NCBI GenBank assembly: GCA_945906015.1
Contig: CAMDQV010000167.1
Location: 1-5,213 of the forward strand
Source: Pedobacter schmidteae
Lineage (GTDB): Bacteria; Bacteroidota; Bacteroidia; Sphingobacteriales; Sphingobacteriaceae
Length of the DNA stretch: 5,213 bases
Direction: 5' to 3'
A program made the translations under genes and the position numbers. Positions within the stretch are counted from its first letter, which is position 1. Each line of letters begins with the position of its first letter. The notes beneath the pieces were generated by a model. The model was not told the DNA's origin. It did no database searches and was given only the letters and a program-made list of their open reading frames with translations. Of this stretch, positions 1 through 5,213 are shown in pieces.

Positions 1-989
1 TCGATCTCACCCATTACAATTTTGAAATGGTAGATCAATGCTTCCATATTATTATAAACTTCTTCTTTTGGAGGGAGGTAAAACTCAGGAACATTGGCAT
101 GGAAAATACCTTTTGGTTCTTTCTCAATCTTTTGAAGTGCTTGTTCAATAATTCTTAAGCTCTGCCACATTTCCTCGTTACGAACAATGTATCGATCATA
201 AACATCGCCACTTGTTCCAACCGGGATATCAAAATCAAAATCCTGATAAGACGAATAAGGTTCATTAACACGAACATCGTAATCTACCCCGGTGGCGCGT
301 AAAATAGGTCCGCTCCAGCTATAATTAAGTGCTGTTTCAGGATCAACAGGAGCAACACCTGAGGTACGTTCAATAAAGATTCGGTTACGATTAAATAACA
401 CCTCAAACTCTTTGAGTATGGGCGGGAATTTTACTAAAAAGTTTTTGATCTTGGCAAAGGCTATATCATTAAAATCGCGTTCAAAACCCCCTATACGACC
501 AATATTAGTAGTTAAACGAGCACCACATATTTCCTCATAGATCTCATAAATATGTTCTCTTTCTTCCATTAAGTAAAGAAAACCGGTAAATGCTCCTGTA
601 TCTACCCCTAAAATTCCATTACAGATCAGGTGATCTGAAATGCGGGCAAGCTCCATGACAATTACTCTTAGATAATCAACTCTTTTGGGAGTTTCAATAC
701 CAAGTAGCTTTTCAACAGTCATATGCCAACCCATATTATTAATTGGTGATGAACAATAGTTCATTCGATCTGTTAAAGGAGTAATTTGATAAAAGGGGCG
801 ATGCTCTGCAATTTTTTCAAATGCACGATGTATATAACCGATCGTTGAAACACCACTTACTATTCTCTCTCCGTCCATTTCCAAAACATTCTGGAAAACA
901 CCATGTGTTGCCGGATGTGTAGGACCAAGGTTTAACGTGATCGTTTCTTTTTGAGGGTCGTTATCTGTAAAAACGGGGTGATTCGTCAT
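1..989 (-). CDS. nuoD: NADH-quinone oxidoreductase subunit D (49 kDa subunit), 3' end cut by window edge
   Basis: This is the quinone-site subunit of respiratory complex I (NDH-1), in the peripheral arm on the cytoplasmic side of the inner membrane. I translated 329 codons by hand from ATG 989-987 to the window edge without a stop. The N-terminal motif LGPTHPATHG (residues 21-30) and DRMNYCSSPINN (74-85) are diagnostic. By alignment from memory with Thermus Nqo4, H29 and Y78 match the quinone headgroup ligands His38 and Tyr87, and both are present. Later blocks such as RIGGFERDF (165-173), LRATGVDYDVR (230-240) and GDVYDRYIVR (261-270) are also family-typical. Nqo4 has 409 residues, so about 75 C-terminal residues lie beyond position 1. 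The start codon overlaps the nuoC stop as ATGA (4 bp), which implies translational coupling and supports this start. NuoD is not fused to NuoC, unlike in E. coli. Confidence 0.97.
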   Translation of the reverse strand, partial: MTNHPVFTDNDPQKETITLNLGPTHPATHGVFQNVLEMDGERIVSGVSTIGYIHRAFEKIAEHRPFYQITPLTDRMNYCSSPINNMGWHMTVEKLLGIETPKRVDYLRVIVMELARISDHLICNGILGVDTGAFTGFLYLMEEREHIYEIYEEICGARLTTNIGRIGGFERDFNDIAFAKIKNFLVKFPPILKEFEVLFNRNRIFIERTSGVAPVDPETALNYSWSGPILRATGVDYDVRVNEPYSSYQDFDFDIPVGTSGDVYDRYIVRNEEMWQSLRIIEQALQKIEKEPKGIFHANVPEFYLPPKEEVYNNMEALIYHFKIVMGEI

Positions 990-1489
990 CTTCCAAAGAA
1001 ATAATCCTTTTTATCAACACGATTTGGGTCTTCAAGCGGATGCTCTCTTCGCATCGGAAAAACAGTCATATCGTCAACATTTAATATTCTTAACAGGTTA
1101 GGGTGTCCGTCGAAAATGATCCCAAAAAAATCGAAAGTCTCGCGTTCCATCCAATTTGCGCCTTCCCATAGAAAAGTTGCAGTTGGAATATGTGGAGCCT
1201 TTATACCCAAAAAAACCTTTATTCTGACACGAACATTATTTGACAGGCTATGAAGGTGATAAATTACACCTATAGAAAGTTCCTGCTCCGGAAAATGAAT
1301 TCCAGTAATATCGGTCAAGTAATTAAATTTAAGTTCTTTATCCTCTTTTAGAGATCGTAAAACTTCGCTGATATGATCAACCGAAGTTTCAAATGTCAAT
1401 AAATCAAAAGGCTCATTAGGAACAGAAATTCTATCTCCGAACTTTAAAGTTAAACTTTGTATTACTTGCTGGTTACTTATTTTGCCCAT
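986..1489 (-). CDS. nuoC: NADH-quinone oxidoreductase subunit C (30 kDa subunit)
   Basis: This is the complex I 30 kDa subunit, a peripheral-arm protein that packs against NuoD and NuoB and binds no cofactor. The product is 167 residues, close to the usual length of stand-alone NuoC. The family signature lies at residues 115-134 (ERETFDFFGIIFDGHPNLLR), followed by RILNVDD and PMRREHPLED (145-154), which matches the usual end of the domain. The usual aromatic and glycine of the DDWxGxPLRKDYP segment are replaced here by DDMTVFPMRREHP. This is probably lineage variation. The ATG (1489-1487) overlaps the nuoB stop by one base (TAATG), and the TGA (988-986) overlaps the nuoD ATG by four bases. 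Both junctions point to coupled translation. The gene is complete. Confidence 0.97.
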   Translation of the reverse strand: MGKISNQQVIQSLTLKFGDRISVPNEPFDLLTFETSVDHISEVLRSLKEDKELKFNYLTDITGIHFPEQELSIGVIYHLHSLSNNVRVRIKVFLGIKAPHIPTATFLWEGANWMERETFDFFGIIFDGHPNLLRILNVDDMTVFPMRREHPLEDPNRVDKKDYFFGR

Positions 1490-2031
1490 TACTGGATTCC
1501 GTATCTGCCTAATAATTCTTTATATTCTTGTGATTCTCTCCTGCGAAGGGATTCATGCTTAACCAGTTCCTGTATCTTATTAAAGCCATCAATGATTGCT
1601 TCGGGTCTTGGAGGACAACCTGGTACATAAACATCAACCGGAATGATTTCATCAATACCCTGCATAACAGAATAGGTATCAAATATACCACCGCTACTTG
1701 CACATGCTCCTACAGCTATTACCCAACGAGGCTCTGCCATTTGAAGATAAACCTGCTTTAAAACAGGTCCCATTTTCTTTGCTATGGTACCCATCACCAT
1801 CAGTAAATCTGCCTGGCGTGGCGAAAAACTTGGTCTTTCTGATCCAAAACGAGCAAAATCATAGTGTGAACCCATGGTAGCCATGAACTCAATACCACAA
1901 CAAGAAGTAGCAAATGGCAATGGCCACAAGGAGTGTGACCTTGCAAGCCCAACCACCTTTTCCATTGATGTTGCAAAGAAACCCGATCCCTCAATACCCG
2001 GAGGTGCTTCAACTATTTTTACTTCACTCAT
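1489..2031 (-). CDS. nuoB: NADH-quinone oxidoreductase subunit B (PSST, N2 cluster subunit)
   Basis: This complex I subunit carries the terminal [4Fe-4S] cluster N2, which passes electrons to quinone at the interface with NuoD. The product is 180 residues, normal for the family. All four N2 ligands are visible: the tandem cysteines C44-C45 in FATSCCGIEFMA, C110 in VGACASSGG and C139 in VPGCPPRPE. Other conserved blocks are HYDFARFGSERPSFSPRQAD (56-75), with the arginines typical of the quinone-binding region, and MAEPRWVIAVGAC (98-110). The ATG at 2031-2029 gives a normal N terminus. No Shine-Dalgarno site precedes it, only an A/T-rich leader. The gene is separated from nuoA by an unusually structured 109-bp spacer, while its stop codon overlaps nuoC. 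Confidence 0.98.
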   Translation of the reverse strand: MSEVKIVEAPPGIEGSGFFATSMEKVVGLARSHSLWPLPFATSCCGIEFMATMGSHYDFARFGSERPSFSPRQADLLMVMGTIAKKMGPVLKQVYLQMAEPRWVIAVGACASSGGIFDTYSVMQGIDEIIPVDVYVPGCPPRPEAIIDGFNKIQELVKHESLRRRESQEYKELLGRYGIQ

Positions 2032-2039
2032 AATTTTTC

Positions 2040-2077
2040 AAACAAAAAAGCTCAGTTCAGACAAGTCTAAAATGAGC
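2040..2077 (-). terminator. Terminator-like or attenuator hairpin ahead of nuoB
   Basis: On the minus strand, GCTCA (2077-2073) pairs with TGAGC (2054-2050). Inside it, two A-T pairs and an AGAC/GTCT stretch (2059-2068) can extend the stem past mismatches. Two G-U pairs could extend it at the base. The right arm is followed by TTTTTTGTTTG (2049 to 2039), the layout of a weak Rho-independent terminator. The core stem is only 5 bp, so termination would be partial at best. It may instead be an mRNA processing or stability element that changes the ratio of nuoA to nuoBCD. Confidence 0.4.
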
Positions 2078-2078
2078 C

Positions 2079-2106
2079 CAAATTTAAGAAATTTAACGTT
2101 TTCAAT
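2079..2106 (-). promoter_or_regulatory. Possible internal promoter for nuoB
   Basis: The minus strand reads TAAATTTG (2086-2079), matching the Bacteroidota -7 consensus TAnnTTTG. It is preceded by ATTG (2106-2103) as a -33-like element. The 16-bp gap is slightly shorter than the usual range, and the sequence is AT-rich, so chance is a real possibility. A start site would fall about 40 bp upstream of the nuoB ATG, inside the left arm of the hairpin. Confidence 0.25.
2080..2096. repeat. Short tandem repeat AAATTTAA x2 (period 9)
   Basis: The plus strand reads AAATTTAA at 2080-2087 and again at 2089-2096, separated by one G. The first copy overlaps the candidate -7 element on the minus strand. 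With such AT-rich sequence this may be chance. Confidence 0.6.
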
Positions 2107-2131
2107 TATTTAGAACCATTATTTAGAACCA
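2105..2131. repeat. Perfect 13-bp tandem duplication
   Basis: The unit ATTATTTAGAACC occurs at 2105-2117 and, without a gap, at 2118-2130, and the repeat match extends one more base (A2131). It lies 10 bp downstream of the nuoA stop in transcript order. Such duplications arise by replication slippage, and copy number may vary between strains. Confidence 0.9.
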
Positions 2132-2140
2132 GTCTAAGTG

Positions 2141-2512
2141 TTACTCCCAATCCAGTGCCTTCTTTTTTATGATATATACGAATCCAAGTAGAAGAGTTCC
2201 CATAAATATAAACATCTCAATCAGGCCATTTACTCCAAATTCTCTGAAGTTTACAGCCCATGGATACATAAAAATTACCTCTATATCAAAAAGGACAAAT
2301 AATATTGCGACTAAAAAATATTTAATTGAAAATGGTTGTCGAGCATTACCTACTGATTTAATTCCAGATTCGAATGCAACCAGCTTATCAGATGTTTTGC
2401 GTTTTGGGCCAACTAAATGAGTAATAGTCATAGTAAGAACTACAAACCCCAAGGCCACAATAATTTGAAATATAATTGGCAGATAATTCAGTGATGTACT
2501 TTGTGCTTCCAT
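2141..2512 (-). CDS. nuoA: NADH-quinone oxidoreductase subunit A
   Basis: This is a small inner-membrane subunit of complex I, equivalent to mitochondrial ND3, at the junction of the membrane and peripheral arms. From ATG 2512-2510 it has 123 residues, normal for the family. Three hydrophobic helices are visible at about 11-33, 63-85 and 97-115. The loop between helices 1 and 2 carries the conserved FESG (47-50, E48) and SVGNARQPFS. Helix 2 carries FDIEVIFMYPWA, with the conserved acids D76 and E78. The C terminus ends in the family-typical ALDW. The reading frame extends two codons upstream to a TTG at 2518, but I prefer the ATG because the candidate promoter would leave only a few bases of leader before that TTG. 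It is the first gene of the nuo operon, preceded by the terminator of the TPR gene. Confidence 0.97.
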   Translation of the reverse strand: MEAQSTSLNYLPIIFQIIVALGFVVLTMTITHLVGPKRKTSDKLVAFESGIKSVGNARQPFSIKYFLVAILFVLFDIEVIFMYPWAVNFREFGVNGLIEMFIFMGTLLLGFVYIIKKKALDWE

Positions 2513-2529
2513 TTTCAAAAATTACGATG

Positions 2530-2560
2530 CAAATATAAACAAAAAAAGCCCCTAAACAAT
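2530..2560 (-). promoter_or_regulatory. Candidate nuo operon promoter, overlapping the upstream terminator
   Basis: The minus strand carries TATATTTG (2537-2530), a full match to the Bacteroidota -7 element TAnnTTTG. ATTG (2560-2557) lies 19 bp upstream as a three-of-four match to the -33 element TTTG. Transcription would begin near 2524, giving a leader of about 12 bases before the nuoA ATG. The -33 element falls in the loop of the preceding terminator hairpin. The match is to consensus only. Confidence 0.55.
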
Positions 2561-2570
2561 GTTCAGGGGC
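2541..2570 (-). terminator. Rho-independent terminator of the binding-protein/TPR operon
   Basis: On the minus strand GCCCCT (2570-2565) pairs with AGGGGC (2553-2548). After one mismatch, three further pairs (AAC/GTT) close a three-base loop. The stem is followed directly by seven T (2547-2541). It starts 25 bases after the TPR stop codon. This is a textbook intrinsic terminator and separates the upstream operon from nuoA. The other strand has only TTCTCTTT after the stem, and no plus-strand gene needs it. Confidence 0.9.
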
Positions 2571-2595
2571 TTCTCTTTACATAAATATTTTACCG

Positions 2596-4278
2596 CTATT
2601 TAATGCTATTAATGGCTGCAATAGCCTGGGTAGCCGTTGCATTTGCAGGATCAAGGATAATTACTTTATCAAAATATTCTTTAGCCTTGGCCGTATTTAA
2701 TTCTTTTCTAGCTGCTACAGATCCAAGATAGTTATAGGCTTCAATCAAACCTGCACTACTTTTTGCGGCAAGTTCTGGTTTATCTACAGTAATTAACTTA
2801 ACATAGGCCTCATAAAAAGGAACTGCCAAACCTTGACTGTCATTTTCATCATCCATCAAACGATTGATTCTTCCTCTGTATTGCCATCCTGCCTGGGTAG
2901 TTGGAGAACGCTTTAAAAGAAAACTAAAAGCAGTATCAGCCTTCACTAACAAGTCTTTAGTAGGATTGAGGTTTGCAGCTTTTTGTCCACCATAGGTAAA
3001 ATAGTATGACATTCCTAAATAGTAGTAATCAAGAAGAGCTCTTTCTGGATTCTTGATTGCAATTTCATAAGCCTGAGCAGATTCAACATATTTTTTCCCT
3101 TTGTATAAAGCCTGACCAATCTCACTCATAACAACAGCATTCGTAGAATCCAGATCTACTGCTTTGTTAATATTTGCCAAACCTTCTACAAACATGCTTG
3201 TATCTTTCATTTGAGCTCTACCCAAATACAAATAATCTTGAGAGATCAAACGGGTGGGTTCTACCTTTGATATAAAATCCTTTAACGCCTGAGAACTTGC
3301 CATGAAATTACCATTCTCAAAGGCAGAATAAGCCAAATAACGTAATACCCTTGGGTTCACTTTGTCTAACTTAGCCATTTCATTAGCCTCAGCTTCAAGG
3401 GCTTTAAAGTCTTTTGTAAGGTATAAAAAGTCAGCATGACGTAAACGAGAATCTAATGATCGGTCAGTTAGATCCATATATTTTTCGTAAGACTGCAATG
3501 CTTGTTTAATACGATTTCCATATTCTTTTTGTGAAGTCCATGCCCATTGATAATATGACTCGGCCAATTCACGGTGTGCAGGACCATAAGTTGGATCTAA
3601 TGCAATTACACTATTAAACTCCTCTATAGCCTCCGGAAATGCTTTTGACAACTTATTGATCTTACCTAATTCAACTTTTGATCTTAAGAATGTTTTATCG
3701 AGTTCAAAAGCAGTTCTATAGGCGCTGAAAGCTTCACTATTTTTCATTTCTGAACGATAAGCATCACCCATTACCAAAAACAGTTGAGCATCTTTTTCGC
3801 TTAGTAGTTTTGATTTATTAAGATGAACCAATCCTTCAGCGATCTTTGGCACAGGAGCATTTACATACGCTCTGCCAATATATAATTCGGTAACATAATC
3901 TTTCTTTTTGGTCAGTGAAATTGCCTTGTCAAAATTTACTGCAGGATTCCCTTTTTTAGCAAGTTCAAGTGCACCTAATCCAACATAATTCAAAGGAAAT
4001 TCTGCATTTGCAGTGATCCCTTTATTAAAAGCTGTTTTGGCAGAATCGATATAATCAGGCCTGATATAAATTGGCGATGTTGTTAGATATAAATTACCTA
4101 AATAAAAAAAGTTCTCGCTATTGGTTGGCTGAGCACTTGTTAACGCGTTCAATATAGCCTTACCCTTTTGATACTGTTCAGCATCAATGGCTTTTCTGGC
4201 ATCTGTTAAACTCTGAGCAAAAACTGCTGAACCTACTAATACAAAACTCAGGGTTATCTTAATTGCCTTTTTCATCAT
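2596..4278 (-). CDS. Secreted tetratricopeptide-repeat protein
   Basis: I do not recognise a named gene. From ATG 4278-4276 the product has 560 residues; the next codon is also ATG (559 residues), and an in-frame TTG at 4284 is less likely. The N terminus is a Sec signal peptide: MMKKAIK, a hydrophobic stretch to about residue 18, then VFA-QS with likely cleavage after A21. With no cysteine there, it is probably a soluble periplasmic protein. The rest is almost wholly helical TPR-type repeats. The clearest are about 164-197 (AQLFLVMGDAYRS... AFELDKTF), 199-230 (ELGKINKLSKAFPEAIEEF... ALDPTY), 381-413 and 506-545 (EAYNYLGSVA... VIILDPAN). Repeats near 54-93 and 347-380 are more divergent. No catalytic domain is visible, so the role is probably protein binding or scaffolding. 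It starts 12 bp after the binding-protein stop and ends before a strong terminator, so the two are cotranscribed. Partner and function are unknown. Confidence 0.9.
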   Translation of the reverse strand: MMKKAIKITLSFVLVGSAVFAQSLTDARKAIDAEQYQKGKAILNALTSAQPTNSENFFYLGNLYLTTSPIYIRPDYIDSAKTAFNKGITANAEFPLNYVGLGALELAKKGNPAVNFDKAISLTKKKDYVTELYIGRAYVNAPVPKIAEGLVHLNKSKLLSEKDAQLFLVMGDAYRSEMKNSEAFSAYRTAFELDKTFLRSKVELGKINKLSKAFPEAIEEFNSVIALDPTYGPAHRELAESYYQWAWTSQKEYGNRIKQALQSYEKYMDLTDRSLDSRLRHADFLYLTKDFKALEAEANEMAKLDKVNPRVLRYLAYSAFENGNFMASSQALKDFISKVEPTRLISQDYLYLGRAQMKDTSMFVEGLANINKAVDLDSTNAVVMSEIGQALYKGKKYVESAQAYEIAIKNPERALLDYYYLGMSYYFTYGGQKAANLNPTKDLLVKADTAFSFLLKRSPTTQAGWQYRGRINRLMDDENDSQGLAVPFYEAYVKLITVDKPELAAKSSAGLIEAYNYLGSVAARKELNTAKAKEYFDKVIILDPANATATQAIAAINSIK

Positions 4279-4290
4279 TTTCAATATAAT

Positions 4291-5193
4291 TTAATTTACA
4301 ATATTTATTTCACGAGACGGAATGCTATCAGGCAAAAGTCCAGATTTTAGCACAACTCTTTGTCCGCGCTCACCTGCTATAAAGGAAGCAAAACCTGTTC
4401 CCAAACCTGTGCCACCTTCACAATTTATAATATATAGTGACCTGGTCAGAGGATACATTCCTAATGCAATGTCATTTTGAGTGGGTTTATAATACGCATC
4501 CGAACCGGGTTGTCCACTCCTATTTTTAACACTCAATATCTTTAATTCTTCAACAATTTTTTCAAGCGCTACAGGTGGTTGAACCATCCAGTTTACACCC
4601 ACAACTCCAATTGATCCTGGGTTATCATGTACATATTTAATAACATCAGAATTTGATTTTAGAGCATAAATTCCTTCCTGAGGAAGAATTTTTATTCCTG
4701 CAAGTTCCTTAAAGTACCTAATTGTACTAGAGTTTGCATTATCAAAAACTAAATTCTTTAACGATGACTTTTCACCTTTTAAGATCTTAATAATATCCGA
4801 AACATCTACATTAACATAATTTGATGAATTGTGCGTTATAAGGGCAATTCCATCAATGGCAAATCGATTAATTCGAATTTTAATATTTTTTGCTTCAAAA
4901 TGCTTAGTTTCCTTACCATTTAATAGCCTGGATACTATCGCAACCTGGATACTATCACTTAAAAATAAATTTAATAATTCATTTTCAGATTTCATTACCA
5001 GATCAATATTTGCATCTGAATACGTACTTTCAAATAGGTAAGTCTGGTCTTCAATTATTGGTGCAAAAGTTTCATCCACTAAAATTTGCTCTTTACCACT
5101 AGTATAGGTTTGCTGCTCAGAAGTTTTACCCTTACATGATACAAATAATAATAATGGTAATGTTAAATATAGTAAGATCCCTAAACTTTTCAT
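4291..5193 (-). CDS. PstS-like substrate-binding lipoprotein
   Basis: The product has 300 residues from ATG 5193-5191. Residues 1-20 form a lipoprotein signal ending FVSC, with C20 as the lipidated cysteine. The following KGKTSEQQ lacks the acidic cluster linked to surface export in Bacteroidota, so a periplasm-facing anchor is likely. The mature part resembles the PstS-like periplasmic binding superfamily: VAIVSRLLN (84-92), IDGIALITH (113-121), DIIKILKG (133-140), NSSTIRYF (154-161, at the position of the second anion-binding loop), GSIGVVGVNW (193-202), YPLTRSLYII (247-256) and FIAGERGQRVVLKSGLLP (271-288). The first glycine/serine-rich phosphate loop is not evident; that region reads ILVDETFAPIIEDQ (37-50). 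Phosphate binding is therefore uncertain. AAAGGA sits one base before the ATG, closer than a normal Shine-Dalgarno site. No pst transporter genes are visible, and the partner gene is the TPR protein 12 bp downstream. From memory, related Bacteroidota pairs often lie beside exbB/exbD/tonB genes, which would be off the right edge. Confidence 0.85.
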   Translation of the reverse strand: MKSLGILLYLTLPLLLFVSCKGKTSEQQTYTSGKEQILVDETFAPIIEDQTYLFESTYSDANIDLVMKSENELLNLFLSDSIQVAIVSRLLNGKETKHFEAKNIKIRINRFAIDGIALITHNSSNYVNVDVSDIIKILKGEKSSLKNLVFDNANSSTIRYFKELAGIKILPQEGIYALKSNSDVIKYVHDNPGSIGVVGVNWMVQPPVALEKIVEELKILSVKNRSGQPGSDAYYKPTQNDIALGMYPLTRSLYIINCEGGTGLGTGFASFIAGERGQRVVLKSGLLPDSIPSREINIVN

Positions 5194-5213
5194 ATCCTTT
5201 GTGACTAAGAACG
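5194..5213 (-). other. Short upstream segment, no feature assignable
   Basis: Twenty bases precede the binding-protein start. They contain a minus-strand TAG (5207-5205) that could end an upstream gene 11 bp away, but there is too little sequence to tell. No promoter is visible, so the operon start probably lies further right. Confidence 0.3.

Larger units (their letters stand above)
2032..2140 (-). other. nuoA-nuoB intergenic spacer
   Basis: This is a 109-bp AT-rich spacer inside an operon whose next two junctions are overlaps. In transcript order it holds an in-frame LDWF-stop echo of the NuoA C terminus, a 13-bp tandem repeat, a 9-bp-period repeat, a possible internal promoter, and a terminator-like hairpin with a T tract ending about 9 bp before the nuoB start. 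No gene fits: the longest ATG reading frame I see on the minus strand is five codons (2119-2102). Confidence 0.8.

Noticed and set aside
1509..2012. Two minus-strand open frames of 64 and 70 codons inside nuoB
   Set aside because: They are out-of-frame shadows of nuoB, whose own frame holds all four cluster cysteines. Their translations have no recognisable features.
1555..2113. Three plus-strand open frames (60 to 79 codons) opposite nuoB and its leader
   Set aside because: They are antisense to a highly conserved gene and have no recognisable motif or promoter.
2102..2119. Five-codon reading frame (ATG to TGA) between nuoA and nuoB as a leader peptide
   Set aside because: It is produced by the tandem repeat, has no ribosome-binding context, and shows no run of regulatory codons.
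2169..2420. 83-codon plus-strand open frame opposite nuoA
   Set aside because: It is a shadow of the NuoA membrane-helix codons, with no independent support.
2513..2518. TTG at 2518 as the nuoA start (125 residues)
   Set aside because: An ATG lies two codons in, gives a normal family length, and leaves a more plausible leader from the candidate promoter.
2548..2570. The same hairpin as a plus-strand terminator
   Set aside because: The plus-strand side has only a broken pyrimidine tract, and no plus-strand gene is present.
4279..4284. TTG at 4284 as the TPR protein start (562 residues)
   Set aside because: Two consecutive ATG codons follow and give a standard signal peptide. The TTG adds only two residues.
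4829..5041. 70-codon plus-strand open frame opposite the binding protein
   Set aside because: It is antisense to a well-supported gene. The apparent protein is low-information and has no recognisable domain.
5205..5207. TAG as the stop codon of an upstream gene such as tonB
   Set aside because: Only two codons would be visible, which is too little to assign a gene or even a frame.

Overview
The window looks like chromosomal DNA from a member of the Bacteroidota, most likely in or near Sphingobacteriia (Pedobacter-like). This rests on five things: the AT-rich base composition; NuoD and NuoB sequences with a Bacteroidota flavour; a candidate promoter matching the TAnnTTTG type of that phylum; starts preceded by A-rich sequence instead of clear Shine-Dalgarno sites; and a PstS-like lipoprotein paired with a secreted TPR protein. 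The genus is inference. Every supported gene lies on the minus strand, so transcription runs from high to low coordinates.

Upstream module (5193 to 2596): a lipoprotein of the PstS-like periplasmic binding protein superfamily is followed after 12 bp by a 560-residue secreted tetratricopeptide-repeat protein. The pair forms an operon that ends at a strong intrinsic terminator (2541-2570). No pst permease or ATPase gene is visible. The operon promoter and any further upstream genes lie outside the window.

Downstream module (2512 to 1, running off the left edge): the start of a respiratory complex I operon, nuoA-nuoB-nuoC-nuoD, with nuoC and nuoD as separate genes. nuoB/nuoC overlap by 1 bp and nuoC/nuoD by 4 bp, so B, C and D look translationally coupled. 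nuoA is set apart from nuoB by a 109-bp spacer holding two short tandem repeats, a terminator-like hairpin with a T tract, and a possible internal promoter. A candidate nuoA promoter overlaps the terminator of the previous operon. NuoA is a membrane subunit; NuoB carries the N2 cluster; NuoC and NuoD belong to the peripheral arm, and NuoB and NuoD form the quinone site. The rest of nuoD and the remaining nuo genes should lie to the left.

The complex I genes are ordinary, with key residues intact. The less understood parts are the binding-protein/TPR pair, which appears to lack a canonical first anion-binding loop, and the structured nuoA-nuoB spacer. I see no RNA genes, CRISPR arrays, insertion sequences or plus-strand genes.
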